Translations under genes and position numbers: made by a program
The notes under the pieces: model-generated
The model's input: only the letters and a program-made list of their open reading frames with translations
Databases searched by the model: none
What the model was told of the DNA's origin: nothing
In this document: positions 37,433 through 50,523 of the stretch, piece by piece
How positions within the stretch are numbered: the stretch's first letter is position 1
Layout of the letters: every line of letters starts with the position of its first letter
NCBI GenBank assembly: GCA_003991915.1
Contig: RQTK01000313.1
Span: 104,406 to 168,405 of the forward strand
Direction of reading: 5' to 3'
Length of the DNA: 64,000 bases
Origin: Elysia chlorotica
Lineage: Eukaryota; Mollusca; Gastropoda; Plakobranchidae

Positions 37433-37685
37433 CGGGGGGGCGGTGGTCTAGGGGTAGAACATCGGCTTCCGACGCAAAAGGTCCCGAGTTCGAATCCTGG
37501 CTGTTGCGTTCCCTACTGGTTGGGTCGGTGTCAGTATAATGTGACCGTTGAGACAGGAGTCATGGTATCCCCGCCCTGTCTCGTGTGTGGCAGCACATAC
37601 AATTGTCAGACGTCCGTCTTGGGGCCCGTCCACAATATAGCCTATATAGTGCTGCTGTTGGACGTTAAACCAACCCAACCAACCA
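37433..37685 (+). mobile_element. tRNA-derived SINE, full length
   Basis: Best-preserved copy. Head GGCGGTGGTCTAGGGGTAGA (A box), B box GAGTTCGAATCCTGG, body GACAGGAGTCATGG and TCTCGTGTGTGGCAGCACAT, and the end TTGGACGTTAAACCAACCC with a short CCAAC-type tail. Confidence 0.92.
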
Positions 37686-37699
37686 ATCCAATCCACATT

Positions 37700-38255
37700 T
37701 ATTGAAAATCTCATGTCTGATCTTAATATTGTAACATTAATCTGATGACCCATCCACACTACAATTAAATGAATACAGCACATATTTTTGGACGCATGGT
37801 GGCAGGAAACTACACTAAATGGGAAGAAAAAATGCAATTAACCTTTTCTGTCATAGCGTAGTTTATAAAATAAAAACTCTTCCATCTTTAAAATTGAAAG
37901 ACATTTAATTTGTTTTTATTATAATTATTCTGTCACTGTTTCTTTCTTTTTTTTTTAACTTTAAAAGCACTCTATCTTTTATAATTGTGTAACTATTGAC
38001 TTTTTGGCACAGGTTAGAGACCACAAAACTCAAGGAGTGCCGACTTTTTAATGTGCTATGCATTCATACGTTTTTCCCCTCACTATTATTAATGGTACTC
38101 ATAGTAAAAACTGACATGTAGAGAATGCATCTTTTACAGGACAATCTTGAAATAAAATTTGATTATAATATAGGCCTAAAGATTACATAGATCTAGATCT
38201 GGACCAAACTTATAATTTAATTCTAAATTTGAATCCGTGAAATCCTCATTATTGC
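37700..38255. other. AT-rich intergenic sequence
   Basis: No gene or repeat family recognised. Confidence 0.4.
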
Positions 38256-38485
38256 AAATTAAATGAAGAGAGAGACAGAGAGTCAGAGACAGAGAGAGTG
38301 AGAAAAAGAAAGAGAGAGGAATAGACAGACAGACAGACAGAAACAGGGGGAGAGAAAGAGACAAAAAGACAGGCAGACAGAAACTGAGAGAGGGAGAGGA
38401 AGAAACAGATAGATAGAAACAGACCTGTCAGGGAGAGAGTGAGAGACAGACAGACAGACAGACAGACAGAGACAGAAGCAGAAAC
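38256..38485. repeat. GA/GACA-rich low-complexity tract
   Basis: Alternating GAGA and CAGA runs with (GACA)n near 38446-38470. Open frames here are artefacts of composition. Confidence 0.9.
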
Positions 38486-38814
38486 AGTTTTAATCCCACC
38501 TCATAGGTACCGGTATATTTATTTTCATTGTATTTTTTTTTTAAGGACAACAATCGAGACTATACCATTTTAATTTTCTCAGTGTGACGTATACATAGTC
38601 TGTTTCACATTCACTGCGCTATTGTAGCGTTGCCTACTTTCCCATTGTATTTACGCTCAGTCCTTTATAATTAGGGCCTATTATATTTCTCAATGGAAAT
38701 AACCTTACCAAGTCACCAACAACTAAAAAAAACAACTGAAAATCAGTAATAAGTTAAAGATTAAACCATAAACATTCCTGTTGTTGAGTTGTTGTTTGAT
38801 TGTTTGATTGGTTT

Positions 38815-38950
38815 CATGTCCACCATCATCACTATAAAGGGCATATTGTAGACAGGCCCCAAGACTGACGTCTGGCAATTTTATGTGCTGCCACACACGA
38901 GACAGGGCGGGGATACCATGACTCCTGTCTCAGCCGGTCTCATTAAACGG
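38815..38950 (-). mobile_element. SINE tail fragment
   Basis: Reverse-complemented body (GGCCCCAAGACTGACGTCTG, CACACGAGACAGGGCGGGGA, CTCCTGTCTCAGCCGG); head missing. Confidence 0.8.
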
Positions 38951-39526
38951 CCATAAACATTCATCATGGCTAAAGGCCAAATCATGTTAAAATACGAAAC
39001 GAATCTCTACCATACTTTTCTATTTCATTGAAAGGGGCGTTTGAAACATGATAAACAACAGACCTGATGTAATGTATACGGGTAAGTGATTTGCTGCTCC
39101 TAAATTCTAAGAAAAAGGAAAAAGGACTACGGTAAATAGATCTAGTTATTGTTCTTGTCTCGTTAAAAGAAAGCCATATTTGGCACGCTGACATCATTGT
39201 CACGAACTAGATGGTCTGTCCGACACGATGTAACAATAACATTAAAATACAACTAAAAGATTACATCATTGCTCCTTGACATCTCTCGTGAGATGAAAGA
39301 AAATCCCACAAAGTTATCATTGAACAACAACGTTCGTTATCATTACAGAAGGAGATAAACAACAAATTATGTTGAATTTGCTGTGCTGTGTGTGGGTTTT
39401 TTTGTGGGTTTTTTTTTAAGAACAGTTCTAGCACGCTTTAATACTGTCAATAAAACACTTGAGAAACCATCTCTCACTCTGGGAGTCGTACACAAGTTGT
39501 ACTATTCCCTATCTGTTTCCTTAACA

Positions 39527-39757
39527 GGACCACGAGGGGGGGGGGGGGTAGAACATCGGCTTCTGACGCAAAAGGTCCGGATTCGAACATTGGTGATTGC
39601 GCTCCCTACTGGTTGTGTCGCTGTCAGTTTAATGTGACAGGCTGAGATAGGAGTCATGGTATCCCCAAAATTGTCAGACGTCAGTCTCGGAGCCCGTCCA
39701 CAATGTAACCTACTTAGTGTTGATGTTGGACGTTAAACAAACCCAACAACAACAGGA
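39527..39757 (+). mobile_element. tRNA-derived SINE with poly-G in the head
   Basis: The head GTAGAACATCGGCTTCTGAC follows a G run at 39536-39548 and the body is shortened by an internal deletion after ATGGTATCCCC. Ends TTGGACGTTAAAC. Confidence 0.85.
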
Positions 39758-40984
39758 CATCGGGACGATTTCAAGCGAATCGAACAACCAGCCTGTCTCC
39801 GAATAGACTTCCTGCCAGTACAACGCATTGCAAAGAGGAATGAAGAACTCTAATTTAGAGCAATAATTATTTTATGACTAGAACATTTAAATTTCTCATA
39901 TTAAGGGCTGCATAAATTATATAGTGACTGGTGAGTGGATAAGTAGGGCCTACCTCAAATTCTGATCAATGCTTGGTAGGTTCTTCAGGTTGTATTCAAT
40001 AATTGCTATTTACAGCATTGGAAAAAATAATCAACAACAACATGAGACTGAAACAGCTTCGATTCTCAAGGACTAAGTCTTTCACACATCCCCCCACCCC
40101 CTACCACCGTCTTTTTTTCTTATTTTAAAAATGTTTTCGACGAGGTAGTGGCGAATAAGCGTTGGTTGCTTGGTTGTTATGCAACGCCTCTGATTGTTAA
40201 AATAAAAGTCCTTAACGATACAGAGCCGAGACCTTCGTAAGTGGGGAGGCACTGGTGAAAACAGTTTTTTTTATTAATCCCTCAAAGGAAACAGAGACTG
40301 GAGGAATAGTAAAAAAGAGTGAAAAAAGACAGAAAAGAGAGAAAGAGAGGGAGGGAGAAAGGGATAGAGAGATGGACCGTATACAACTACAAGAAAGAAA
40401 GACAGTATGAACAGTTACACAACGACAATAGAAACACCAATTATTGCTTTCATCATAACAGCTGATAACAAAAAGAAATTGAGGGCCATGATCGCCGATA
40501 TCTATTAGAGATCTTGCACAAAAAAATAACAATATTGTTTAAGAATAATAATTATGACTGCTGCTTTTGTATAACATTGAAAAAAATACTACAGGTTTAA
40601 AAAATGCGTGCAAATAATAATGCCTAAGGCAAAACTCTTCAGGTTTACCAGTGATTTGTTGTTGAGACTGCGCAGTCGAGAGGCAGCTCAGATCATAGAG
40701 GGAAAGACAAGTTGTGCTCAGTGATTTGTCACTACGTTGGATAATGTAAACAAAAGGGGAACTATTTAATTCAATAATCTATTGTCGAGAGTTACAGATC
40801 TTTCTCTAAAGGGGGCAAATTGCGAAATTTCTATTTTTTCTTTTGAAAATTCAAAAATCAAAATATGCTTTGTATTATATTTTGAAAAACATTTTATTAA
40901 TTAAGAACTAAATAATAAGTGTCATTGTAACAGTGACTCCAGTAGTCCTGACCTGTACAAATTTAATGTTAATAACTAGAATAT

Positions 40985-41400
40985 AGTATTATTCATAACA
41001 TGTAAACCGCATTGACAAAGATACATGTTTGTGGGTGGTACTTATAAGACTCACGTTAGTTCAAGGTCGCTTGGCAACGCAAGTTCGCCTTGAACTGGCT
41101 CCGATCCCTAACGGTGTTAAGGCCCGTAAAACGGCCAAGGTCCGCATGCTATTACGATACGCGCCTCATCGTAATGTATTCCTTGGGTATGATGTGGTTC
41201 CTCCCATAATACACCGGCTCACATTGGTGATCGAAAGTTGGCAGGGAAGCTTTGTCGGAAGGTGTGTGATAAGCGCACAGTCCTCAGAGGTACAGGCGTT
41301 AGGTACTTCGTCAATGTGGTGTGGTGGTTCGCGCGACCATGAGAGGGCCTGTATATCTCTATATATGCGTGGCGAGTATCATGGGCGGTAAGCTGCACCC
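40985..41400. other. Unidentified higher-GC island
   Basis: A 415-bp block is richer in GC and CG dinucleotides than its surroundings and has an open frame of 120 codons at 41029-41391 with no recognisable family. A small palindrome, ATTACGAT...ATCGTAAT, lies at about 41150-41175. It ends about 100 bp before the N gap. It could be a promoter/CpG island or an unknown repeat. Confidence 0.3.
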
Positions 41401-41507
41401 CCTGCTTGTTTTTTGGATTATCTCCCTTTATACAGAGTTATTTCCCTTTGAATATCGAAGGACGTAACCCTTTTATAAACGACAAGATTTCACTTTTTTA
41501 TTTATTT

Positions 41508-42452
41508 NNNNNNNNNNNNNNNNNNNNNNNNNNNNNNNNNNNNNNNNNNNNNNNNNNNNNNNNNNNNNNNNNNNNNNNNNNNNNNNNNNNNNNNNNNNNN
41601 NNNNNNNNNNNNNNNNNNNNNNNNNNNNNNNNNNNNNNNNNNNNNNNNNNNNNNNNNNNNNNNNNNNNNNNNNNNNNNNNNNNNNNNNNNNNNNNNNNNN
41701 NNNNNNNNNNNNNNNNNNNNNNNNNNNNNNNNNNNNNNNNNNNNNNNNNNNNNNNNNNNNNNNNNNNNNNNNNNNNNNNNNNNNNNNNNNNNNNNNNNNN
41801 NNNNNNNNNNNNNNNNNNNNNNNNNNNNNNNNNNNNNNNNNNNNNNNNNNNNNNNNNNNNNNNNNNNNNNNNNNNNNNNNNNNNNNNNNNNNNNNNNNNN
41901 NNNNNNNNNNNNNNNNNNNNNNNNNNNNNNNNNNNNNNNNNNNNNNNNNNNNNNNNNNNNNNNNNNNNNNNNNNNNNNNNNNNNNNNNNNNNNNNNNNNN
42001 NNNNNNNNNNNNNNNNNNNNNNNNNNNNNNNNNNNNNNNNNNNNNNNNNNNNNNNNNNNNNNNNNNNNNNNNNNNNNNNNNNNNNNNNNNNNNNNNNNNN
42101 NNNNNNNNNNNNNNNNNNNNNNNNNNNNNNNNNNNNNNNNNNNNNNNNNNNNNNNNNNNNNNNNNNNNNNNNNNNNNNNNNNNNNNNNNNNNNNNNNNNN
42201 NNNNNNNNNNNNNNNNNNNNNNNNNNNNNNNNNNNNNNNNNNNNNNNNNNNNNNNNNNNNNNNNNNNNNNNNNNNNNNNNNNNNNNNNNNNNNNNNNNNN
42301 NNNNNNNNNNNNNNNNNNNNNNNNNNNNNNNNNNNNNNNNNNNNNNNNNNNNNNNNNNNNNNNNNNNNNNNNNNNNNNNNNNNNNNNNNNNNNNNNNNNN
42401 NNNNNNNNNNNNNNNNNNNNNNNNNNNNNNNNNNNNNNNNNNNNNNNNNNNN
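41508..42452. other. Assembly gap (945 N)
   Basis: A run of N. The sequence resumes directly in a (GA)n tract, so the gap is probably caused by the microsatellite. Confidence 0.99.
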
Positions 42453-42623
<171 letters not shown>

Positions 42624-42947
42624 ACACAACTCTCCAATTCTCCATATAAGTATGATCACTAAGCCTGTGATCGAAGTAAAGATCCAGTATTTTGTTGTAA
42701 CAAAACGGACATTCTGTTTTGGTGGATACTTTGTTTTCAATGTTTACAACGACTTAAAGAAAGAATCTACCTAAATCGCTTGAGGCTTTCTAAAACAACA
42801 AGCAAGAGTCACCGAAGTAAACAAACATTTGTATTTACTTCGAATATACAACGAATTGTATTCAGAGTCCAAGTGAATCGTACCATTAAACTTGTAGCGA
42901 CTGAACGATCATGTCTCATTGTTGCAGTGTAGGCTTAGGCTAAACAG

Positions 42948-43205
42948 GGGGGCGCGGTGGTCCTGGGGTAGAACATTCGGCTTCCGACGCAAAAGGTCCG
43001 GGTTCGAGCCCTGGCTATTGCACTCCCTACTGGTTGGGTCCGGTGTCAGTTTAATTAATGTGAACGGCTGAGACAGAAGTCATCCCTGCCTTGTCATGTG
43101 TGGGGCAGCACATGAAATTGTCAGACGTTAATATTGGGGTCCGTCCACAATATAGTCTATATAGTGCTGATGTTGGACGTTAAACTAACTTATCAACTCA
43201 ACTCA
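42948..43205 (+). mobile_element. tRNA-derived SINE, full length
   Basis: Head GGGGGGCGCGGTGGTCCTGG, B box GGGTTCGAGCCCTGG, body and end TTGGACGTTAAAC as in the copy at 37433. Confidence 0.92.
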
Positions 43206-43321
43206 ACATTAAGCTAAACAAAAAAATTAATTTCTGAGTAGCAATCTGAACTAACTATGGCAATGGCTTGTTACTGTTAGACATAGAGATCACTGTTACT
43301 CCTACAGTGTATTACGCTGAA

Positions 43322-43430
43322 ATGTGTTCACTCCAAGTCCAAGGACTACTAAATGAATAAAGTAGTCCTTGGTTCACTCCAAGTCCAAGGACTACTAAAT
43401 GAATAAAGTAGTCCTTGGTTCACTCCAATC
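43322..43430. repeat. Two-copy 48-bp repeat, each unit a perfect hairpin
   Basis: Each unit contains CCAAGGACTACT, then AAATGAATAA, then AGTAGTCCTTGG, giving a 12-bp stem with a 10-nt loop. The units are joined by GTTCACTCCAAGT. Confidence 0.9.
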
Positions 43431-43982
43431 ATTTCGGCGACTTGGCCTGTTTTTTATTGAAAGCCTTCATTTAGTTAAATAATTATTAAGATCTGCATAA
43501 CATGTAATAGTAGACACATTTTGGCCAGCTTACATTGTTGTTGTGTACGCTGAGTAGGTTTAACACGCAAACAAAAAAAAAAACAAACAAAAAACAAACT
43601 CTCCCAGTACAATCTGTTCTAACTATACTAATACTTTAATAGAGTTAGAATAGTGTTACATTTATTACGCCGAGATGTGTTCAGATGCGATCAATTCTGT
43701 GGCTTCTACTGTCTTTGTCCTGTGCCTAAGAATGCCTCGTCTGGGCATACTAAGAACAGGTTATTATTGTTTGCGAGAATTCTGGTGGACGGAAAGAATG
43801 TGTTAAACTGTACTTTAAATATTTTGCACGTACCACGACACATGAAAGAGACACGGCAGACTTTAACAATAACATACCGAGAAGTTTTCACCTATACAGG
43901 GAATAGGCACCATAAACTAAAATAATCAAGTTAGGGCCCCTACAGAGAGCCACCGAACACATTTCGGCGTGTATGTGATAAA

Positions 43983-44041
43983 GGGGGGGGGGGGGGGGGC
44001 CGGGGGGGGAAAGGAGGAGGGTAGACGGGGGGGGGGGGGGG
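43983..44041. repeat. Poly-G-rich tract
   Basis: Long G runs broken by short CC, AAAGGAGGA and TAGAC segments, directly before a SINE head. G-quadruplex-prone. Confidence 0.9.
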
Positions 44042-44258
44042 GGTGGCCCTGGGGTAGAACATCGTCTTCCGACGCTGGCGATTGCACTCCCTACTGGTTG
44101 GGTCGGTGTCAGTTTAACGTGACCGACTGAGACAGGAGTCATCCCCGCCCTGTCTCGTTTGTGGCAGCACATAACATTGTCAGACGTCAGTCTTGGGACC
44201 CGCCAATAAAATAGCCTATATAGTGCTGATGTTGGACGTTAAACCAACTCAGCAACGT
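44042..44258 (+). mobile_element. tRNA-derived SINE with internal deletion of the B-box segment
   Basis: TGGGGTAGAACATCGTCTTC, then a jump straight to GCGATTGCACTCCC, so the variable and B-box part of the head is missing. The body and the end TTGGACGTTAAACC are intact. Confidence 0.88.
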
Positions 44259-44587
44259 AGGTGATATGATTCTTCTGTCGCCGAACACACCGATGGCTGT
44301 ACACATAGCTGCGCATTTTATGTGGCGTTTGATCACCAATAACGCAAAAAAAAAACAACAAAAAAAAAAACAACAAAAAAAAAACAACAACAACAAAACA
44401 TACTGATTCTGCGCAAACACATACAAGGAGAAAGGACATACCCCAAGTTCACACAGGCGCACCAGAAAAGAACAAAAAAAAAATTATTTCATAAAAAAAA
44501 AATTCACAAAATTAAATTCTGCTCCATGAACACCTTGAATTTTTAGCGTTGATTTGAAAATTCAAACCAGATTGTTTCTTCAATAAT

Positions 44588-44732
44588 ATCAGTTTAATGT
44601 GACTGGCTGAGACAGGAGTCATGGCGTCCCCGCCCTGTCTCATGTGTGGCAGCACATAACATTGTCAGACGTTAGTCTTGGTCCCGTCCACAATATAGCC
44701 TATATAGTGCTGATGTTGGACGTCAAACCAAC
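44588..44732 (+). mobile_element. SINE body without head
   Basis: Starts at CAGTTTAATGTGACTGGCTG and runs to GTTGGACGTCAAACCAACCC. Confidence 0.85.
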
Positions 44733-45174
44733 CCAACAACAACATCCTCGATGAGAAAATAATTACTGAAAATTTGACCAGTCCAGAACTAATGAGTTCA
44801 CTCACTCAGCGACGAAGCAAAACCGGCGAGTGGGGATGTTTATTTCATTCTATTAGCCTATAGTATAACATTTTTTTTTTGTCGCTTCGGGTGCCTTACG
44901 GCGCAGAGATTAAACCGTCTACCTGAAAGTTTACAAACATTACATACACAGATTTCTATGGCTTAATGTGCCTACATTTTCAAAGACATACACCTGTGGC
45001 CTCTATGAACACAGGCTAATACATAGTGCATGATTTTTGTTCAGTTTGATAGTTTGCTTAAAGCCCAACCTCGGAAACAAGGCGATATCGTTGGTGGGTT
45101 TAGATTCTTCATTGTCATGCTAAGAACATAGTGAACACCCCTCGTACATCCTGCAAGACAAAGACTGCGCTGAG

Positions 45175-45315
45175 ATCTGGACTGAGCCAGGACTGAGCCA
45201 GTCACCGACCCAACCAGTAGTGGTAGAAGTCCGACCAAAATTAATAAACTTCCCCAAACATGGGATCGAACCGGGGACCCATAAATAGAAGCCCAGCTAT
45301 CTACCACTTAACTCA
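45175..45315 (-). mobile_element. SINE-related tRNA-like head and body fragment
   Basis: Reverse strand shows a tRNA-like segment (AGTGGTAGATAGCTGGG, GGTTCGATCCCATG) followed by CTGGTTGGGTCGGTGACTGG. The body is truncated. Confidence 0.6.
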
Positions 45316-45486
45316 CAGTAAAGTGAACTGCATCAACTGTCTAAGATAATACAATAATTATAGCGGTTACTATGCTGACGTGCCGCAAAAACTACAAACT
45401 CTTATCCCCCACTCCCCGCCGACAATTGGCTGTGACATGGGTCATGGTATCCCCGTCTTTGTGAGACAGCATGTAAAGTTCTGACT

Positions 45487-45550
45487 GGCAAACGTGGTAC
45501 TGGTAGAGCATTGGTCTCCAGATCGGAAGGTTCGCAATTCGAATTCGACT
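45487..45550 (+). mobile_element. Isolated tRNA-like SINE head
   Basis: GTACTGGTAGAGCATTGGTC with a B-box-like GGTTCGCAATTCGAATTC. No body follows. Confidence 0.55.
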
Positions 45551-45611
45551 TATAAACTTTGGATAGATTAACATTTAGGCTGTACCCAGGAGGTTTGTCT
45601 TAAACGCACTC

Positions 45612-45875
45612 CACTGTGGGGAGCGCGGTAGCCCTGCGGTAGAACATCGGATTTCAACGCAGGAGGTCCGTCGTTCCAGTCCCGCTGTGGCGCCTCGTCC
45701 CCATTGGTTGGGCCGGTGTCAGTTTAATGTGAGAGGCTGAGACAGGAGTCATGGTACCCCCACACTGTGTCTGTGTGGCAGCAAGAAAACTTATCAGACG
45801 CAGGTCTTAGGGCCCACCCACAATATATCATATATAGTGCTGACCTTGGACGCGAAGCAACAAACAAAAACATAG
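45612..45875 (+). mobile_element. tRNA-derived SINE, full length, diverged
   Basis: Head GGGGAGCGCGGTAGCCCTGC, degenerate B box (TCGTTCCAGTCCCG), body GACAGGAGTCATGGTACCCC. Ends TTGGACGCGAAGCAAC. Confidence 0.85.
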
Positions 45876-46269
45876 CATTCCACTATACATTTTTATTGCT
45901 TTGATCATGTGCGTATAACAGTGGAAGTCTTATCGAATTAATCCGAGACCTTTCTAAGTACAGGTTGAGACTCAGAGGTGGACACATCTCGGCATTTTAT
46001 TTTTAACTTTAAGTTAAGGCAAAATGCATACGGTTTTTGTTTACTTCTGAACTTAGCACATACATGACTGTACAGTCACTTTAGGATAGTCTCGAGTCAG
46101 GGGCTGCTCAGGTTCTCTCTCTCTGTGCACTTTAATTATGTTCTCTTTTGAACACTAGAATAAGCCGCACCGATAGGCATCTCTCTTCTCTTGCTTAATG
46201 AACTAAATTGACAATAATTTGGACAAGAGATCGTCTTCGGAATCTGTGTGTAAGTGCATGAGCACACAG

Positions 46270-46532
46270 GGTAATAAACTGGCTTAAGAGGTAGAGCGTT
46301 GATCACCCAATCGGAAGTTTCCCCGGTTCAAAACCCACAATCAGTCGTCAAATAATTATTTGCCTAATTTTGTCCCCTACTGGTTGGGTCGGTGACAGTT
46401 AATGTGACTGGCTGAGACAGGAGTCTAGATCTCCCCGCACTGTTTCTGTGTGGTAGCATGTATTATAAGTGTCAGACTTTAGTTTTAAGGCCCATCACAA
46501 TAAAACCTGTGTAGTGCTGATATTGGATTCTA
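46270..46532 (+). mobile_element. tRNA-derived SINE, AAGAGGTAGAG head type
   Basis: Head ACTGGCTTAAGAGGTAGAGC, B box CCCGGTTCAAAACCC, then the common body. Its 3' part (from 46414) is included in the duplication copied to 56723-57322. Confidence 0.85.
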
Positions 46533-46980
46533 AGCAGCCAAGTTAACTACAGTACATTGTAAGATTCTAAATCTTAACTGAAACAGCGTGATCATTGGTT
46601 TAGAAAGAGAAAGAGGCAGGTAATTTTATTTTCACTTTCAGTTCTTTCTAGTAGAAGCCTTAGCATTACAAGTAACTTTTAATTAGATTTAATATTAATA
46701 ACACAGTATTTGAATTGCTAATTAATTGAGTAAAATTAAAATTACCCATGTGATATGTAAAAACAACAACACACACACATGAAATATACACACAATAAAA
46801 CCGACTGTTACAAAAAGACAGTTATCCGAAAAGAAAGAGAGAGAACATAATGATGGTTTTAGGCAGATATTAACTTTATTCATAGGCAGTCAAAATCACA
46901 ACACAAACAGTCCACAAGTTTTCAATTATTTCTATCCGTTTTATCTAATTCCTAAATTACCACATAAAAAGGGCTATAAA
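46414..46980. repeat. Source-side copy of a ~570-bp dispersed duplication
   Basis: Aligns in direct orientation with 56723-57322: SINE tail, GCGTGATCATTGGTT, AAAAAGACAGTTATCCGAAA, and TTTTCAATTATTTCTATCCG. It contains TTTATT at 46875-46880, a possible minus-strand polyadenylation signal. Confidence 0.85.
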
Positions 46981-47639
46981 AAAAAAAAGTTAAGTCATGA
47001 TTCACAAAATAAATGAATAAACCTGAGGGAGAAATACTAAGTTAGAGAATTTTTCATCATAAGTAAATGAACAAATGAACCTGTGCGAGAAAAAAATAAT
47101 AATAATGAGATGAGTAGACATTTTAAACTTGTTCCTGTGACTCAGAATGGACTTTTAATGCACGTCGCTTGGACCTTAAAAGAAAAAGATAACAATTAAA
47201 ACCCTCTACCGTTTTGCATGACCTTCCAAATAGGCCAGAAAATATTAAAATATTGACAAGAAGCTGCTTTGCAGTTTATTGGATCGCAACCTGACAATTT
47301 TGTTTGGTTTCAAGTCAATAAACTTTACCCACTTCCGATAGCTCAAGCTGTAAGCCATAAAATAAGCACAAAAAAAAGCTGTTAAAATCTGAAGCAAGTA
47401 AGACTAAAAATATAAGTATAAACTTGTGGGTATCACTTTCTACAACAACATCCCCCCCCCCAATAAATATAGCAATTTTCCCTATCATTTGATACATGTC
47501 GAATACAAAATGTATTGTGTTAATAATCTCTGGATAAAAAAGTGGGAGGGTAAAGGGAAAGATAGAGAAGACAGAGAAAGTGAGGAGTAAAAGCAAAAGA
47601 GGGAGAGGGGGAGGGAGTTATCTGAGAGAGATAGCAAGG

Positions 47640-49059
<1,420 letters not shown>

Positions 49060-49325
49060 AATTTCGTTGCATTTTGGCTTCATCAGGCACAAATTGCTAG
49101 TAGATATTTCAAACTAGATCCCTCTAAACATGGCTCTATGATAGACTGACCTTTTCCCTTTTCATTTAGATTATCTTTGGCTCTAGAATTAATAAAAACG
49201 TTCGAAATCTTTCAACGCTGCTTTAAATTAACAGCATTTTCTGCTTTTGAACCCAAGATAAACTAATTTACCCTTTAAGTAAAAACCGCAGACTTGTGCC
49301 TGATTCAGCCTGTTTGCCTCAAACC
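49060..49325. repeat. Diverged copy of the MITE-like family seen at 14502-14848
   Basis: Shares ATCAGGCACAA, AAACTAGATCCCTCT, GATTATCTTTGGCTCTAGAA and the end ACTTGTGCCTGATTCAGCCT-type sequence with the copy at 14.5 kb, at clearly lower identity. Confidence 0.45.
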
Positions 49326-49369
49326 TAGAAGAAAGAAAGAAAGAAAAGGGTTCGATTATCAAGCGATTG

Positions 49370-49720
49370 AGACGCACACATCCGCTTACCTTACGCCAGG
49401 AGCCAGGACACGCGCCTGGCCTGATAGTGATACAGCAGTGATCACACAACACAGTATGGGGTGCGAGAGACCAGGGACAGGTGCAAGAGGTTGTCTTCTC
49501 TGGGATTAACGTCTCTTGGGTTCCCAGGGCGTGGGGATCCTATACAGCGACTGGCAAGAAGTTTGTGCGACGTTTGTCAAATATCTTCATCGCAAGACCG
49601 GAACAGATCCACTTCCTTCCACATCCAACCAGCTTTATTCTTGGCAGTTGCGTCTGTGTGGAATTATTTCTTTTTGCTGTTCCTGGTCTCACATGGCTGG
49701 TCAAGCTATTTATTTACTAA
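49370..49720. other. Unidentified higher-GC block
   Basis: A GC-richer stretch carries overlapping open frames of 70-126 codons on the plus strand and one of 74 on the minus strand, none resembling a known family. Nature unknown. Confidence 0.3.
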
Positions 49721-50500
49721 TCTCATGATCTCATGCTATGCATTGGTTCTACAAAACATCCATACATTAACTCATACGATTCAAGCAACTACAAAGTCAT
49801 TACACACTCGCACATGTGAAAACATGGGAAATTTTGACTGAAGAACGTTTTAGAATACAATAAAATGCCAAAGTGAACAAGACAATTCATAGACTAATTC
49901 TTAATTAAGAGACATAATGAGGTACGACTGCCATTACAAAAGCCAAATGTTGCTTACAAGGAGACTACCCAATTGAATTACTTTTTGAAACCAAATGAAT
50001 CAACTAATACACGCCATTCAAAGACGATCATTAAAATGTAATTTGTAAAACAGTTTATCTGCCTTTTCATGTTACATCAAATATTTTGAGGGAGCTCAAA
50101 CAGCTCAGAAAAGAAAATGCTAAACATGATGCATGACAAAAAAGGCTTGGTTTATAACTTAAATAATTACAAGGTATGAAAACAAAAACAAAAAAGAACC
50201 CAAACAGTACATAAAAGTAATCAGCTGTCTTCTGTCAGCTATGGCTATGCCTCTACTACAAAAACATATTTTGAACCTTACTCTATTCAACCCCAGAACG
50301 TCCATTAAAAACTACTACAATCTACCGCCTAGGACTGAATGGATTAAAATAATCAAATCAATAAACTGCCGCCGTTTGGTAAACATCAATACACATGTAT
50401 GTATAAAAATAAAACAACTTAATTTACAGTAAGATTTACATTAGGGCACGCCTTCAGCTCCATTCACACACTGTACACATTCTCTCCCCCTTTGATCCCT
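49721..50500. other. Noncoding sequence between the higher-GC block and the API5 3' end
   Basis: AT-rich with no recognised gene or repeat; a 63-codon open frame at 50241-50432 looks random. Confidence 0.35.
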
Positions 50501-50507
50501 TCTAGAC

Positions 50508-50513
50508 TTTATT
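50508..50513 (-). terminator. Polyadenylation signal just after the API5 stop
   Basis: AATAAA on the minus strand begins 11 nt after the TAA stop at 50524. A 3' UTR this short would be unusual, so distal signals may also be used. Confidence 0.5.
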
Positions 50514-50523
50514 AGACGACAGG

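Noticed and set aside
37440-37515. Genuine tRNA gene
   Set aside because: A and B boxes are present, but the segment is always followed by the same SINE body and does not fold into a full cloverleaf by eye; it is a SINE head.
37448-37837. 129-codon minus-strand open frame
   Set aside because: Runs antisense through a SINE; the same peptide pattern appears at other SINE copies.
41029-41391. 120-codon open frame in the GC-richer block
   Set aside because: No recognisable domain and no flanking splice or promoter support; left as an unidentified block.
43653-43925. 90-codon open frame near the SINE cluster
   Set aside because: Cysteine-rich by chance, no family match, and overlapped by an equally long frame on the other strand.
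49461-49841. 126-codon open frame as a gene
   Set aside because: Overlaps two other frames of similar length on the same strand, with no domain and no supporting signals.
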